The notes beneath the pieces were generated by a model. That model had not been told where the DNA came from, ran no database searches, and saw nothing but the letters and a program-made list of their open reading frames with translations. Position numbers and translations under genes: made by a program. This document shows, in pieces, positions 1-7,974 of a DNA stretch of 64,000 nucleotides; position 1 is the stretch's first letter, and the number at the start of each line of letters is the position of its first letter. The stretch comes from Neobacillus endophyticus (GTDB taxonomy: Bacteria; Bacillota; Bacilli; Bacillales; Cytobacillaceae): positions 4,422,001-4,486,000 of the forward strand of contig NZ_JABRWH010000001.1 in assembly GCF_013248975.1 (NCBI RefSeq), written 5' to 3'.

Positions 1-1155
1 ATTGCTGAATCATTGCAAGAAAAAGTTGATATAAACAAGCAAGTGGAAATACATGTTGTTGATGGCTTCGCATTGGGAGGATCAGCATTATTAAATATTG
101 GTAAATCCTATGGCCCAATTACAAGATATTCAGCCCAACTATGGAATGCAATATGGCATGTTTCTGCAATGAATTCTTATGTAATAGACAAAGGTGTAGA
201 ATACCTAATCAAAGACGATTTTCTGGAATTGTTGGATGAAGTAAAACCAGATGTCATCTTATCGATTCATCCTAACTTTAACGGTTCGATCATTAACATT
301 TTAAGAAAAGAAAGAATTCAAATTCCTTTTGGCACTCTTATTGCGGATTTGGTTAATATTTATCCATTATGGTGCGATCCTAGAGCTGACTTTATTTTAA
401 GTCCGACAAAGGAAGCGAAGGGAAAATGCTTAGAATATGGCGTTCCTAAAGAAAGAATTCATGTCGTGGGATTCCCTGTTAGAGAGCGATTCCTAAGGAA
501 TCAAAGAAAACCATTTGAAATAAAGTCTGAACTTACCTTTTTAATGATGAGTGGCGGCGAAGGTGTTGGGGATATGAATGCAATTGCGGAAAACCTGCTC
601 AATCACTTTGATTGCAAAGTCACTATCATTGCGGGAAGAAATGAAACATTAAAAGCAGAGTTAGAAAGCTCCCTGAAACCTCGTTTTGATAAACGTGTGG
701 ACATATTGGGGTTTACCAAAAACATTCAGGATCTTATGCTTGCTGCCGATATTGGCATCATGAGAGGAAGCCCTAATACCATGTTCGAAGCAGTGGCAAC
801 AAATTTACCAATCATTATTACAGGAGCACTGCCAGGACAAGAAAAAGACAATCCATTATTTGCAGAAAAACATCTTTTAGGTGTTTATTGTCAGGATAAT
901 GAAAATCTTAAATCGATTATTGATCAGTTATTGGAAAATGATGGAGCAAAATTGAAAGAGATTATGGAATCCCAAAGAAAGTTTATCAATCCCCATGCTT
1001 CACAAGATATTTTGGATTACGTAACTTCGGCGGAAAAAGCAAAGTTTAAATCAAGGAAGAGAAGAAGAACTCCTCTTGTTCTTGCTACAAGAAAATCTTT
1101 TAAAAAGTTTATCCGGAGAAAGCCTTTAAAAAAATTAATACGTAAAGTCGGATAA
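1..1155 (+). CDS. MGDG-synthase/UgtP-type glycosyltransferase, 5' partial
   Basis: The reading frame is open from base 1, so the true start lies upstream; 384 codons are present here. The protein resembles the monogalactosyl/diglucosyl-diacylglycerol synthase group (MGDG_synth N-terminal domain followed by a Glyco_tran_28 C-terminal domain). These enzymes transfer a sugar from a nucleotide sugar to diacylglycerol at the cytoplasmic membrane face. Visible signs are the LSIHPNFNGS segment with its IPFGTLIADLVNIYPLW continuation, the MSGGEGVG glycine-rich start of the second Rossmann fold, and the GSPNTMFEAVATNLPII donor-binding segment. The last 35 residues are strongly basic (many K and R), as expected for membrane attachment. 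The acceptor is inferred only from family resemblance. A terminator hairpin follows the stop codon. Confidence 0.75.
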   Translation: MAESLQEKVDINKQVEIHVVDGFALGGSALLNIGKSYGPITRYSAQLWNAIWHVSAMNSYVIDKGVEYLIKDDFLELLDEVKPDVILSIHPNFNGSIINILRKERIQIPFGTLIADLVNIYPLWCDPRADFILSPTKEAKGKCLEYGVPKERIHVVGFPVRERFLRNQRKPFEIKSELTFLMMSGGEGVGDMNAIAENLLNHFDCKVTIIAGRNETLKAELESSLKPRFDKRVDILGFTKNIQDLMLAADIGIMRGSPNTMFEAVATNLPIIITGALPGQEKDNPLFAEKHLLGVYCQDNENLKSIIDQLLENDGAKLKEIMESQRKFINPHASQDILDYVTSAEKAKFKSRKRRRTPLVLATRKSFKKFIRRKPLKKLIRKVG

Positions 1156-1163
1156 TTGAAGAG

Positions 1164-1198
1164 CCCAATTTCTCTGTATTAAAAATGGAGAAATTGGG
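1164..1198 (+). terminator. Rho-independent terminator after the glycosyltransferase
   Basis: An 11-bp perfect stem (CCCAATTTCTC with GAGAAATTGGG) and a 13-nt loop begin 8 bases after the stop codon. The T-run after the stem is short, so termination may be weak. It could also serve the convergent minus-strand gene, where the stem is followed by a mixed AT stretch. Confidence 0.6.
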
Positions 1199-1251
1199 TT
1201 GATTTAAAGCGACCTATCTTAGAATAAGCATGTACTCACTATTACCTTGTT

Positions 1252-1689
1252 TTATGGATGTATTTCTTTGTCGTAATTTAAGGTATAAGAATTTTGCAGG
1301 ACAATTCTCCACCCATCTGGATCCTCGATGGTTACACCAGCATTTTTCCAATATGGATTATCTGGTTCAACTTCTTTATATCCCATTTGATTCAATCTTT
1401 GTACAATTTTATCCCTAGCATCTTTATCAGGAAAATAAAACACTAACAAATTATCTTTTGTAGGTGCCGGGCATGGACTGCCCTCCACATGCTGGGTAAA
1501 CTCCAAATGGTAACTCGCATCAGGTAAACCTAGCATGACACCGTCATACCCATTGTGTCCTTCAAATGATCCAATTACCTTTAAGCCTACACCATCACGA
1601 TAAAACTCTACTACTTTTTGTAATTGATTGGTAGGTCTTGCAACTCGAAATTGAGTAATAGGCAAGTTTTCTGACCAAACTCTCCTCAT
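1252..1689 (-). CDS. yycE: VOC family protein (YycE-like glyoxalase fold)
   Basis: This 145-aa protein is a vicinal-oxygen-chelate fold protein of the glyoxalase/dioxygenase superfamily. It closely resembles B. subtilis YycE, including the FRVARPTNQLQKVVEFY start, the YDGVMLGLPDASYHLEFTQH segment and the PYWKNAGVTIEDPDGWRIV end. The two beta-alpha-beta-beta-beta modules cover roughly residues 12-70 and 80-133. Family members bind a divalent metal with His/Glu residues; H57 and E59 in YHLEFT and the final VTIEDPDG segment fit this. The substrate is unknown, and in Bacillus such proteins are often linked to antibiotic or electrophile resistance. The ATG start follows AGAGGTG at normal spacing. 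The gene is monocistronic and convergent with the upstream glycosyltransferase. Confidence 0.8.
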   Translation of the reverse strand: MRRVWSENLPITQFRVARPTNQLQKVVEFYRDGVGLKVIGSFEGHNGYDGVMLGLPDASYHLEFTQHVEGSPCPAPTKDNLLVFYFPDKDARDKIVQRLNQMGYKEVEPDNPYWKNAGVTIEDPDGWRIVLQNSYTLNYDKEIHP

Positions 1690-1804
1690 AATTGCACCTC
1701 TTTTTTCTTTATTTTTTCCATTATTTATTTCAATTTCACTTTTTTTACTTCCTGCCAGTTTGCTTAATTTTTCATAATTTTAAAATTACCAATGAACTTC
1801 TATG

Positions 1805-2009
1805 TTATGAAAAAGCGCCGTTTGTTGAATTAATTAATGACTCAAAAATTTCCCTTATCCAGAAAACCTTTTTCTGTTTTCTATATTTAATCCATAAAAA
1901 TAATAGCCTTCCCAAATAACCTAACAATCCTAGAACAAACATTAAACTTCCAGTGTGCAAAAACATTTATGTTCAATCCTATCCATTTAATATATCCTTA
2001 TTTTTCCAT
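1805..2009 (-). pseudogene. Possible decayed small membrane-protein gene
   Basis: On the minus strand an excellent ribosome binding site (AAAGGAG, 2016-2022) precedes an ATG at 2009, but the frame stops after three codons. A neighbouring frame opens at an ATG at 1966 and runs 53 codons to 1805. It encodes one hydrophobic helix (LMFVLGLLGYLG) followed by a basic patch (IKYRKQKK), which is typical of small membrane proteins. A strong start site leading straight into a stop, with a membrane-protein-like frame just after it, suggests a gene broken by a nonsense change and a frameshift. A chance AT-rich frame remains possible, and no homologue is recognised. Confidence 0.3.
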
Positions 2010-2282
2010 TTAATTCTCCTTTACTCTAATAGTGTTTAACTATAAGCCTCAGTTTGTTTTAGTACAAAGTTTCACAAACTTTAATTATGAGCCTTAGAAG
2101 GCTTCTTTTTTTATACTAAAATGTTAAAGCTATCATGAAAAAAATATGATTCAAACATTATTCACAAAGGTTTGAACTATATGTGAATTGTTAATCGAAC
2201 TCATTTCAAATTTAGATTATCGAATTATAATTACACTGTAATCAAGTTATTCATATTATTTTTCAAAAAGGGGTGCCTTTAT
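2010..2282. other. AT-rich intergenic region with a weak hairpin
   Basis: No convincing gene is seen here. A short stem (GCCT/AGGC, 2093-2104) followed by a run of Ts could end a plus-strand transcript. The last 15 bases carry the AAAAAGGGGTG ribosome binding site of the DoxX gene. Promoter elements for that gene must lie here, but none stands out clearly. Confidence 0.4.
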
Positions 2283-2804
2283 ATGTTTAATAAATTTTTA
2301 AGAGAAAATAAATTCGCTGCTTACATCCTTACGGTCATTCGTCTTTATGTTGGCTATGAATTTTTGATGGCGGGCTTCGAAAAAATTTCTGGCGGTAAAT
2401 TTACTGTCGCTGGCTTCTTAGCTGGTGCGGTTGCCAAACCTGTTGTCGGACCGACCGGAAGTGTCGTTTATCCAACTTACGTCGCTTTCTTGAAACACTT
2501 TGCCTTGCCAAACGCTCCACTATTCAACGTATTGGTTCCATATGGTGAATTCTTGGTCGGCCTGGGCTTGATCCTTGGATGCCTAACAACAGCAGCTGCA
2601 TTCTTCGGGCTTGTCATGAACTTCTCTTACGTGTTTGCTGGAACAGTATCTACTAACCCATTCGACATTCTTTTAGGTGTCATTGTTCTTACTGCCGGAT
2701 TGAATGCCGGACGTATTGGCTTGGATTATTGGGTAATCCCATTCATCCGAAAATTTGCAGCCAAAGAAAATCATAGAGCACATGCTGTTAAACACAGCGC
2801 TTAA
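2283..2804 (+). CDS. DoxX family membrane protein
   Basis: This 173-aa integral membrane protein is of the DoxX/DoxD type. Four hydrophobic segments are visible, around residues 14-32, 75-95, 100-120 and 126-150. They include the family-typical RLYVGYEFLMAGFEKI opening, where an arginine and a glutamate flank the first helix, and the VPYGEFLVGLGLILG segment. DoxX proteins are linked to thiosulfate:quinone oxidoreduction in archaea and to oxidative-stress membrane complexes in bacteria. In Bacillus the function is not settled. A strong GGGGTG ribosome binding site precedes the ATG. The gene runs with the small membrane protein gene 99 bp downstream and shares its terminator. Confidence 0.8.
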   Translation: MFNKFLRENKFAAYILTVIRLYVGYEFLMAGFEKISGGKFTVAGFLAGAVAKPVVGPTGSVVYPTYVAFLKHFALPNAPLFNVLVPYGEFLVGLGLILGCLTTAAAFFGLVMNFSYVFAGTVSTNPFDILLGVIVLTAGLNAGRIGLDYWVIPFIRKFAAKENHRAHAVKHSA

Positions 2805-2903
2805 AAACAAAACTGAAACTGGTTAAACAAACCAACAGGCTAAACAAAATACTCTACCTGTGGTTTGCGAAATCATATAAATACATCATGAGGTGAAAAT
2901 ATA

Positions 2904-3143
2904 ATGAAAACAATCATAGGAATTTCTGTTTACAGCTTAGCATGGTTCGGATTACTTGTCGGGATGTTAGTTTTAGGTTTACAATCTCAATCACTTGTTG
3001 ATGTGTTCACGCTAGGCGGCACATTCGGTCAATTTGAGTCAGTACACGATACCATCTTCACGTTTGTAGTTCCGTTAATATTCGTATTAACATTAGGCGG
3101 AACAGCAATCGGAATCATCGCAACATTTAAAGAGGATGAATAA
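2904..3143 (+). CDS. Small two-helix membrane protein
   Basis: This 79-aa hypothetical protein has two clear transmembrane segments. The first is around residues 5-25 (SVYSLAWFGLLVGMLVLGL) and the second around 49-71 (FTFVVPLIFVLTLGGTAIGI). They are joined by a soluble loop, and the protein ends in an acidic tail. The ATG follows an AGGTG-type ribosome binding site. It lies 99 bp downstream of the DoxX gene in the same direction, and both precede one strong terminator, so they probably form one unit. No named family is recognised; a role as partner of the DoxX protein is inference only. Confidence 0.6.
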   Translation: MKTIIGISVYSLAWFGLLVGMLVLGLQSQSLVDVFTLGGTFGQFESVHDTIFTFVVPLIFVLTLGGTAIGIIATFKEDE

Positions 3144-3217
3144 TATTGATTGAGGGTTTGCCTTTAAAACAGCATTCAATAAAAGAATAGAAAAATAGAT
3201 TACTATTATGTCAAACA

Positions 3218-3246
3218 AAAGCCCTTCTCATCTTGAGAAGGGCTTT
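3218..3246. terminator. Strong bidirectional terminator
   Basis: A perfect 13-bp stem (AAAGCCCTTCTCA paired with TGAGAAGGGCTTT) closes on a 3-nt TCT loop. A on one side and T on the other let it work in both directions. It ends the DoxX operon and also lies downstream of the convergent MFS exporter gene. Confidence 0.85.
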
Positions 3247-3321
3247 GAATGATTTAATCCAAACTCCAATTATATTAAAATAACATCTGACCCCAATTAT
3301 GGTTTGTCAGTCTATTAGTCA

Positions 3322-4593
3322 CTATTCTTGTTTAGCTGAAGCAAGAGTTATTTGACTCACAATCGATTGATTCCTCACCAACTTTGGTAAAATGAGTAAA
3401 TAATAGGTGCCTACAAGAATCAATAAGCCTCCAACGGCATAATACAATGAATCTACGGTTACAAAAGCAGGAAATATGACGGCTATGATGCCAAGTGAGA
3501 CAGAGTGAGCCAACATCATAAGTGGGTCCCCCCAGCCTGAAACCCTTCCCATGTATTTTGGATCCACTAATTTCGCCATCCAACTGTTTATGGCGATGTT
3601 AACGGGAGAAATAATGATTCCCATTATTAGTACAAGGATCAAATACATCCATATTTGATTTAACATACCTAAAACAAATGTTCCCGCCCCACTGAGAATC
3701 ACTCCTATTATGATCAATCCATGAAGGGAAAATCGTTTGATTAATGCACTTCCAACAACACTTCCAATTATAAATCCTACCCCCAAAAATATGGAAAACA
3801 GAGATGTAAACTGAGCATAATCGTTTGGAGCCAGTTTATACTTCATCGTAAAAAGAGGCAGGACCGTAAATGCTCCATTAATAAGCCCAAACACTAAAAA
3901 TCCTGAAATAATAGAGGTTAACAGTTTATTGTTTAGAATATATACTAATCCTTGTTTAAAATCAGTCAACACTGTTGCCAGTCGCATTTCTCTCCAGTTT
4001 GATTTGCCATTTGGTAGACGTACCTCTAGAGGAATATCGCAGCTTTGAATAAAAAGTGCAGAGACAATAAAGCTTATTCCATCTATGATAACGGTACCTT
4101 TAAAACCAATAAAATGATAAGAGAGAGCACCAAGACCCATCCCGAATAACATGAATAAGCCCATAACTGTTTGATTAAAACCTGATGCTTGTGCGTACTG
4201 CTCCTGATCTAATATCCCCTGTAAAATACTCGTTTCAGCAGGAGCAAAGAATTTTGAGAGAGCACTGCGAACAAACAAGATGACAAATATCAACCAAAGT
4301 TGATTAATAGTTAGTGACATAAATAATAAAAGGGTTAAACCAGCCCGAATCCAATCTAAGTTAACTGCAATTTTCTTCCTGTCCATTCGGTCCGCGAACA
4401 CACCAATAAGAAAGAATACAAATAGAGTGGGCAATGAATACATCAATTCCGCTAAACTGGCCAAATATGGTTGTTTACTGAAGCGGTCTAACAAATAAAA
4501 GGCAAAAGCAACATTGCCTAATGTAGTCCCTAATTGAGATGCAAATGAAGCAAGAAATAGTTTTCTAAAAGATTTATTCTTAAATATCCCCAC
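3322..4593 (-). CDS. MFS exporter, YfiS-like
   Basis: This 423-aa major facilitator protein has about 12 hydrophobic helices. The signature loop after helix 2 is present (GVFADRMDRKKIAV, residues about 64-77). The overall pattern is that of the macrolide/enterobactin-exporter-like MFS group. It starts with GTG, nine bases after AAGGAGG. The start lies inside the last 14 bases of the upstream TetR gene, so the two are translationally coupled. The pairing of a YfiR-type TetR regulator with an MFS gene matches B. subtilis yfiR-yfiS. The exported compound is unknown, and drug or siderophore export is inferred. Confidence 0.75.
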   Translation of the reverse strand: MGIFKNKSFRKLFLASFASQLGTTLGNVAFAFYLLDRFSKQPYLASLAELMYSLPTLFVFFLIGVFADRMDRKKIAVNLDWIRAGLTLLLFMSLTINQLWLIFVILFVRSALSKFFAPAETSILQGILDQEQYAQASGFNQTVMGLFMLFGMGLGALSYHFIGFKGTVIIDGISFIVSALFIQSCDIPLEVRLPNGKSNWREMRLATVLTDFKQGLVYILNNKLLTSIISGFLVFGLINGAFTVLPLFTMKYKLAPNDYAQFTSLFSIFLGVGFIIGSVVGSALIKRFSLHGLIIIGVILSGAGTFVLGMLNQIWMYLILVLIMGIIISPVNIAINSWMAKLVDPKYMGRVSGWGDPLMMLAHSVSLGIIAVIFPAFVTVDSLYYAVGGLLILVGTYYLLILPKLVRNQSIVSQITLASAKQE

Positions 4594-5218
4594 CTTTACC
4601 TTCCTCCTTCGATTGAATTTGCAATACTGTTTCTAGAACCTTTTGAAACAGTGCTATTTGTTCATGTATAGCCGCAAATTTCCTGGCTTTTGATTGTAAT
4701 ACTAATCCTTCAAAGAAAGAAATAATTGTGCCTCCAATCACCTCTAACTTCTCAGTTGGATTAAATTCCATTCTGTCTACACCTTTTTGCAGAAACTGAA
4801 CGATTCGATTATGTTGCTTGATATAATGCTGCTCTAGATACTGTCTTCGTTCTTGTTGGTTCCATCCACTTATAAAATACTCATAGACAGCAAGAGTTAA
4901 CTTGTTAGAATCGTTCTCAAGTTGATCTCCCATTCCTTTCATCATTTGGCAAAGTCCTTTCCAGATGGATGGATTTTCAATTAATAACGTTTGATAATAG
5001 ACCTCCGTTTCCTCATCATTTTTTGTCAGAATAGCCTGCATCATTTCTTCTTTACTGGAGAAATAATTGTAAACCCAACCACGGCTCATACCTGTTTCAT
5101 CAACAATATCCTGCATCGTTGAAGCCTCATATCCTTTCCGAATAAAAACTTGTTGTGCGGCCTGAATAATTTTTTGACGTCTTTTTTCTTTTTCTTGATT
5201 AGATATTTTTGGTGTCAT
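4580..5218 (-). CDS. yfiR: TetR family repressor, YfiR-like
   Basis: This 212-aa TetR-family transcription factor has an N-terminal DNA-binding domain at residues 13-59. Its helix-turn-helix is TMQDIVDETGMSRGWVYNYF. The C-terminal ligand domain resembles B. subtilis YfiR, notably the segment with WNQQERRQYLEQHY and LQKGVDRMEFNP. It is the first gene of a two-gene operon with the MFS exporter, with a 14-bp overlap. Two identical 15-bp palindromic sites sit exactly on its own promoter, which strongly suggests autorepression and control of the exporter. The effector is unknown. The start follows GAAGGTGGG. Confidence 0.8.
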   Translation of the reverse strand: MTPKISNQEKEKRRQKIIQAAQQVFIRKGYEASTMQDIVDETGMSRGWVYNYFSSKEEMMQAILTKNDEETEVYYQTLLIENPSIWKGLCQMMKGMGDQLENDSNKLTLAVYEYFISGWNQQERRQYLEQHYIKQHNRIVQFLQKGVDRMEFNPTEKLEVIGGTIISFFEGLVLQSKARKFAAIHEQIALFQKVLETVLQIQSKEEGKGGDI

Positions 5219-5238
5219 ACAATCCCACCTTCAAAAAA

Positions 5239-5287
5239 TGACACTACTGTCATTTTTATTATAAGTGACACTACTGTCATTTTTCAA
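5239..5287 (-). promoter_or_regulatory. yfiR-type promoter with two tandem TetR operators
   Basis: Minus-strand promoter: -35 TTGAAA (5282-5287), 18-bp spacer, consensus -10 TATAAT (5258-5263). Two identical copies of TGACACTACTGTCAT lie at 5266-5280, inside the spacer, and at 5239-5253, just past the -10. Each is an imperfect palindrome with 6-bp ATGACA/TGTCAT arms, and they are 27 bp apart (centre to centre). Repressor bound here would block RNA polymerase directly. The start codon of the TetR gene is about 20 bp further downstream. Confidence 0.75.
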
Positions 5288-5412
5288 GTGAGGCTTTGTT
5301 ATTTTTTTACATACATTTTTGCTTTCTTTATAAAATTGCGAAACATTATATGATTAAATCAGAAGCACTGTTTACAACACAGTTTTTTGTTTAAGCCCTT
5401 AACATAAATAAA

Positions 5413-5442
5413 GAGCACAATTCTTTCAAAAGAATTGCGCCC
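5413..5442 (-). terminator. Terminator of the mdtR-mdtP operon
   Basis: Read on the minus strand, GGGCGCAATTCT pairs with AGAATTGTGCTC (two G-U pairs, 7-nt loop) and is followed by CTTTATTTAT. It lies 94 bp beyond the mdtP stop codon. Near-copies of this hairpin occur at 11502-11530 and 12248-12276. Confidence 0.7.
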
Positions 5443-5535
5443 GTAAGATCAAGTATATGTTTAAAAGTTTTATAGCTGAATTACTTCTCATCTTGCACTC
5501 CCACTAAAAATGTTCCAATTGAACTTCATTCCAGG

Positions 5536-7167
5536 TTATTTGGATGTGGAAGCAACCATTTTTCTATTTCCCTGTTCTCCTTCATCTGGCTTTCCAGCTG
5601 CTGCTTTTTTGTTGGATAATTTGATTTGCGTTATGAACAACGTACAAACTGCCCCAATCACTGCAAATACTAATCCAACGAAGAATACATTGTGTAAAGA
5701 ATCCATTAAAGACGTTTTTAAAATAGGTACCATTTTATCTGTTAGAAAAGATGGCATTTTTTTCATGGTTTCTTTGCTAAACAACATTTGGTACAAACCT
5801 TGTGGATTTGTTGCAATCATATCTTTCAGTTTTGAGACCATAGGTCCAGCTTGTGCCGGCAATGTATTCAAGAATGGTACAAGTTTGTCCGTTAAAAGCG
5901 TACCTGATTTGCTATTCATGACAGCACCTAAAATCGTAATACCGAATGTTCCCCCGATGGAGCGGAAGAATTGGTTTGAAGAGGTTACTACACTTAGTTC
6001 TTGTTTTGAAAAACTTTCTTGTAGAGCTAAGGTAATCGTTGGCATAACCAACCCTAATCCTAAACCAATCACTGCCATATAAGATGTGGCGAGTAATTTA
6101 CTTGTTCCCATATCTACTGTTGTTAATAAAAAGAGACCACCCGCCATGATTAACATGCCTGTCATAATTTGCGGTTTGATTCCAATTTTGTAGACTACCT
6201 GACCTCCAATAATGCTAGTAATGATCATTGAAATCATCATTGGTGTCATAATGGTTCCTGACTGGGTCGCACTAACGCCTAAAATTCCTTGCATAAAGAA
6301 TGGAACAAATGTAATGGCACCAAACATTCCAATTGTCATGAAGAATCCAACTAAATTCAAGAACAAGAAGGTTCTATTTTTAAATAAGTGCATTGGCAAA
6401 ATCGGCTCTTTTGCTTTGTTTTCAGCAATAATGAAACTTACAATACCAATTACAGCAAGCGCAAATAATCCAAGAATTTGCCATGAATCCCATGCATAGT
6501 CTTTACCGCCAAAGCTAAGAGCAAGAAGTAAGCTTACTACTCCAACGATCATCGTAAACATGCCTGCAATATCAAAATAAATAGGTCCTGAATTCTTACG
6601 TCCTTGTAAACCAATTGCAATGAAGATCGTAGCCAAAATACCAACAGGAAGGTTAATGTAAAATACCCATTTCCAGTTTAATGAGTCTACAATCCATCCG
6701 CCAATTTGCGGACCAATAACTGAAGCAAGCCCGTAAATGGCTCCGAAAACACCTTGAAATTTGGCGCGCTCCTTACCAGTAAATAAATCCCCGATGACAA
6801 TCATCGCCATCGGCATCATGATACCTCCGCCGATTCCTTGTATACCACGATAAATAATTAACTCTGTCATATTATTTGCCATACCGCAAAGTGCAGAGGC
6901 ACCCATAAAAATAATAAGTCCCGCAACATATACAGATTTACGCCCTAATAAGTCTGCCAACTTTCCAGCAATCGGAACAACTGCAGTCGATGTGAGTAAA
7001 TACGCTGTAGTCAGCCATGTCATCATACTTAATCCGCCAAGATCTCCTACAATTTTCGGCATCGCCGTTCCTACAATCGTACCGTCAAGTGCCGAAAAGA
7101 ACATAGCAATGATAAGCCCAATCAATACGATCGTGCGATTATTTTTTGTGTCTGTTTTAATATTCAT
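5536..7167 (-). CDS. mdtP: Multidrug MFS exporter, DHA2 (EmrB/QacA) type
   Basis: This 543-aa drug:H+ antiporter is of the 14-helix DHA2 class. It carries the family motifs LDGTIVGTAMP in helix 1 (residues about 28-38), GKLADLLGRKSVY after helix 2, RGIQGIGGGIMMP in helix 4 and GPQIGGWIVD in helix 5 (antiporter motif C). A large loop lies before the last helix, followed by a basic C-terminal tail. It lies 57 bp downstream of a MarR regulator. This matches B. subtilis yusO-yusP (mdtR-mdtP), a fusidic-acid-linked efflux operon. The symbol rests on that synteny and similarity, and the substrate range here is inferred. The ATG follows AAGGAG. Confidence 0.8.
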   Translation of the reverse strand: MNIKTDTKNNRTIVLIGLIIAMFFSALDGTIVGTAMPKIVGDLGGLSMMTWLTTAYLLTSTAVVPIAGKLADLLGRKSVYVAGLIIFMGASALCGMANNMTELIIYRGIQGIGGGIMMPMAMIVIGDLFTGKERAKFQGVFGAIYGLASVIGPQIGGWIVDSLNWKWVFYINLPVGILATIFIAIGLQGRKNSGPIYFDIAGMFTMIVGVVSLLLALSFGGKDYAWDSWQILGLFALAVIGIVSFIIAENKAKEPILPMHLFKNRTFLFLNLVGFFMTIGMFGAITFVPFFMQGILGVSATQSGTIMTPMMISMIITSIIGGQVVYKIGIKPQIMTGMLIMAGGLFLLTTVDMGTSKLLATSYMAVIGLGLGLVMPTITLALQESFSKQELSVVTSSNQFFRSIGGTFGITILGAVMNSKSGTLLTDKLVPFLNTLPAQAGPMVSKLKDMIATNPQGLYQMLFSKETMKKMPSFLTDKMVPILKTSLMDSLHNVFFVGLVFAVIGAVCTLFITQIKLSNKKAAAGKPDEGEQGNRKMVASTSK

Positions 7168-7224
7168 TACGTAATCTCCTTATTCAATATTGGTTCACAA
7201 GAGTATTTTTCATCCAAACGTTTT

Positions 7225-7665
7225 TTAATTCTCCACATTAACAGCAAGTGCAAGTTTTTCAAAGATGGTTGCCATAGCCATAAGTTCTTCTTCAGTAAGA
7301 TGAGAGAGATTTCGTTCAGTAATAGCTTTTCTTTCTTCCATAACTTTCTTCCATTTTTCTTCACCCTGTTCGGTGATCCTGATATTGACGACCCTTCGAT
7401 CTTTTTTATCATGTTCTCGAAGAACATATCCATGATCCTCAAGCCTATCTACCAAAAGTGTAACAGCACTGGGCTTCACATCCATCATGTCCGCAATTTG
7501 AGTGACCTTGCAACTTCCTTGTTTTTTTAAAAAATCAAGAACAAAAAATTGGGTAGGTGTCACTCCAAGAGCATTCAAGCTTTCCAAAAATATTGGCTGC
7601 ATTTTGTGGAACACTGTTTGAAGTGATGCTTGTATCCGCTCAAAATATGAATTTAGCTCAGTCAT
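7225..7665 (-). CDS. mdtR: MarR family repressor of the exporter operon
   Basis: This 146-aa winged-helix regulator has its recognition region at residues about 52-75 (VTQIADMMDVKPSAVTLLVDRLEDHGY) and the wing containing DKKDRRVVNIRITEQG, which is diagnostic for MarR. It is the first gene of the operon with mdtP and starts with ATG after AAGGAGG. A perfect 16-bp palindrome 36 bp upstream of the start is the likely operator. B. subtilis MdtR represses mdtRP and is relieved by drug-selected mutations; the same logic is likely here. Confidence 0.8.
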   Translation of the reverse strand: MTELNSYFERIQASLQTVFHKMQPIFLESLNALGVTPTQFFVLDFLKKQGSCKVTQIADMMDVKPSAVTLLVDRLEDHGYVLREHDKKDRRVVNIRITEQGEEKWKKVMEERKAITERNLSHLTEEELMAMATIFEKLALAVNVEN

Positions 7666-7700
7666 TATTTATTCCTCCTTAATATTTAAAATAAATTAAT

Positions 7701-7716
7701 TTATAATATATTATAA
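7701..7716. promoter_or_regulatory. Candidate MarR (MdtR) operator
   Basis: TTATAATATATTATAA is a perfect 16-bp inverted repeat 36 bp upstream of the mdtR start codon, in the promoter zone. Its size and symmetry suit a MarR dimer. Because it is pure AT, chance is a real alternative. Confidence 0.45.
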
Positions 7717-7863
7717 TATTTAATATCACTTAAATATATCGCGTGATTAAATATAAAACATACTTAAATAAAAGTCAACCCTTATGTTTGAGCCACACCC
7801 TATTCCCCCGGATTTTGAACAACCCGAATGTTTTCTAAATTGTTTTTGCCCTTTTGCAAATTA

Positions 7864-7904
7864 AAAACCCAAATTTCTCCGTATTTTTGAGAAATTTGGG
7901 TTTT
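7864..7904. terminator. Bidirectional hairpin terminator
   Basis: A 16-bp perfect stem (AAAACCCAAATTTCTC with GAGAAATTTGGGTTTT) encloses a 9-nt loop. It lies 70 bp beyond the stop of the minus-strand MFS gene at 7975-9180, which it probably terminates before the mdtR promoter region. Confidence 0.75.
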
Positions 7905-7974
7905 CCTAAATATAATATAAGCGCCCTTTAACAAAAATATGGGATCACTTATTTCTTATTGAACTAACGCCTCT

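Noticed and set aside
1692-1919. 75-codon plus-strand frame rich in Phe and Leu
   Set aside because: T-rich composition, no ribosome binding site, no domain. It lies opposite a better minus-strand candidate.
5510-6082. 190-codon plus-strand frame opposite the DHA2 exporter
   Set aside because: Pure antisense shadow of mdtP with no start signal. The mdtP frame has all family motifs.
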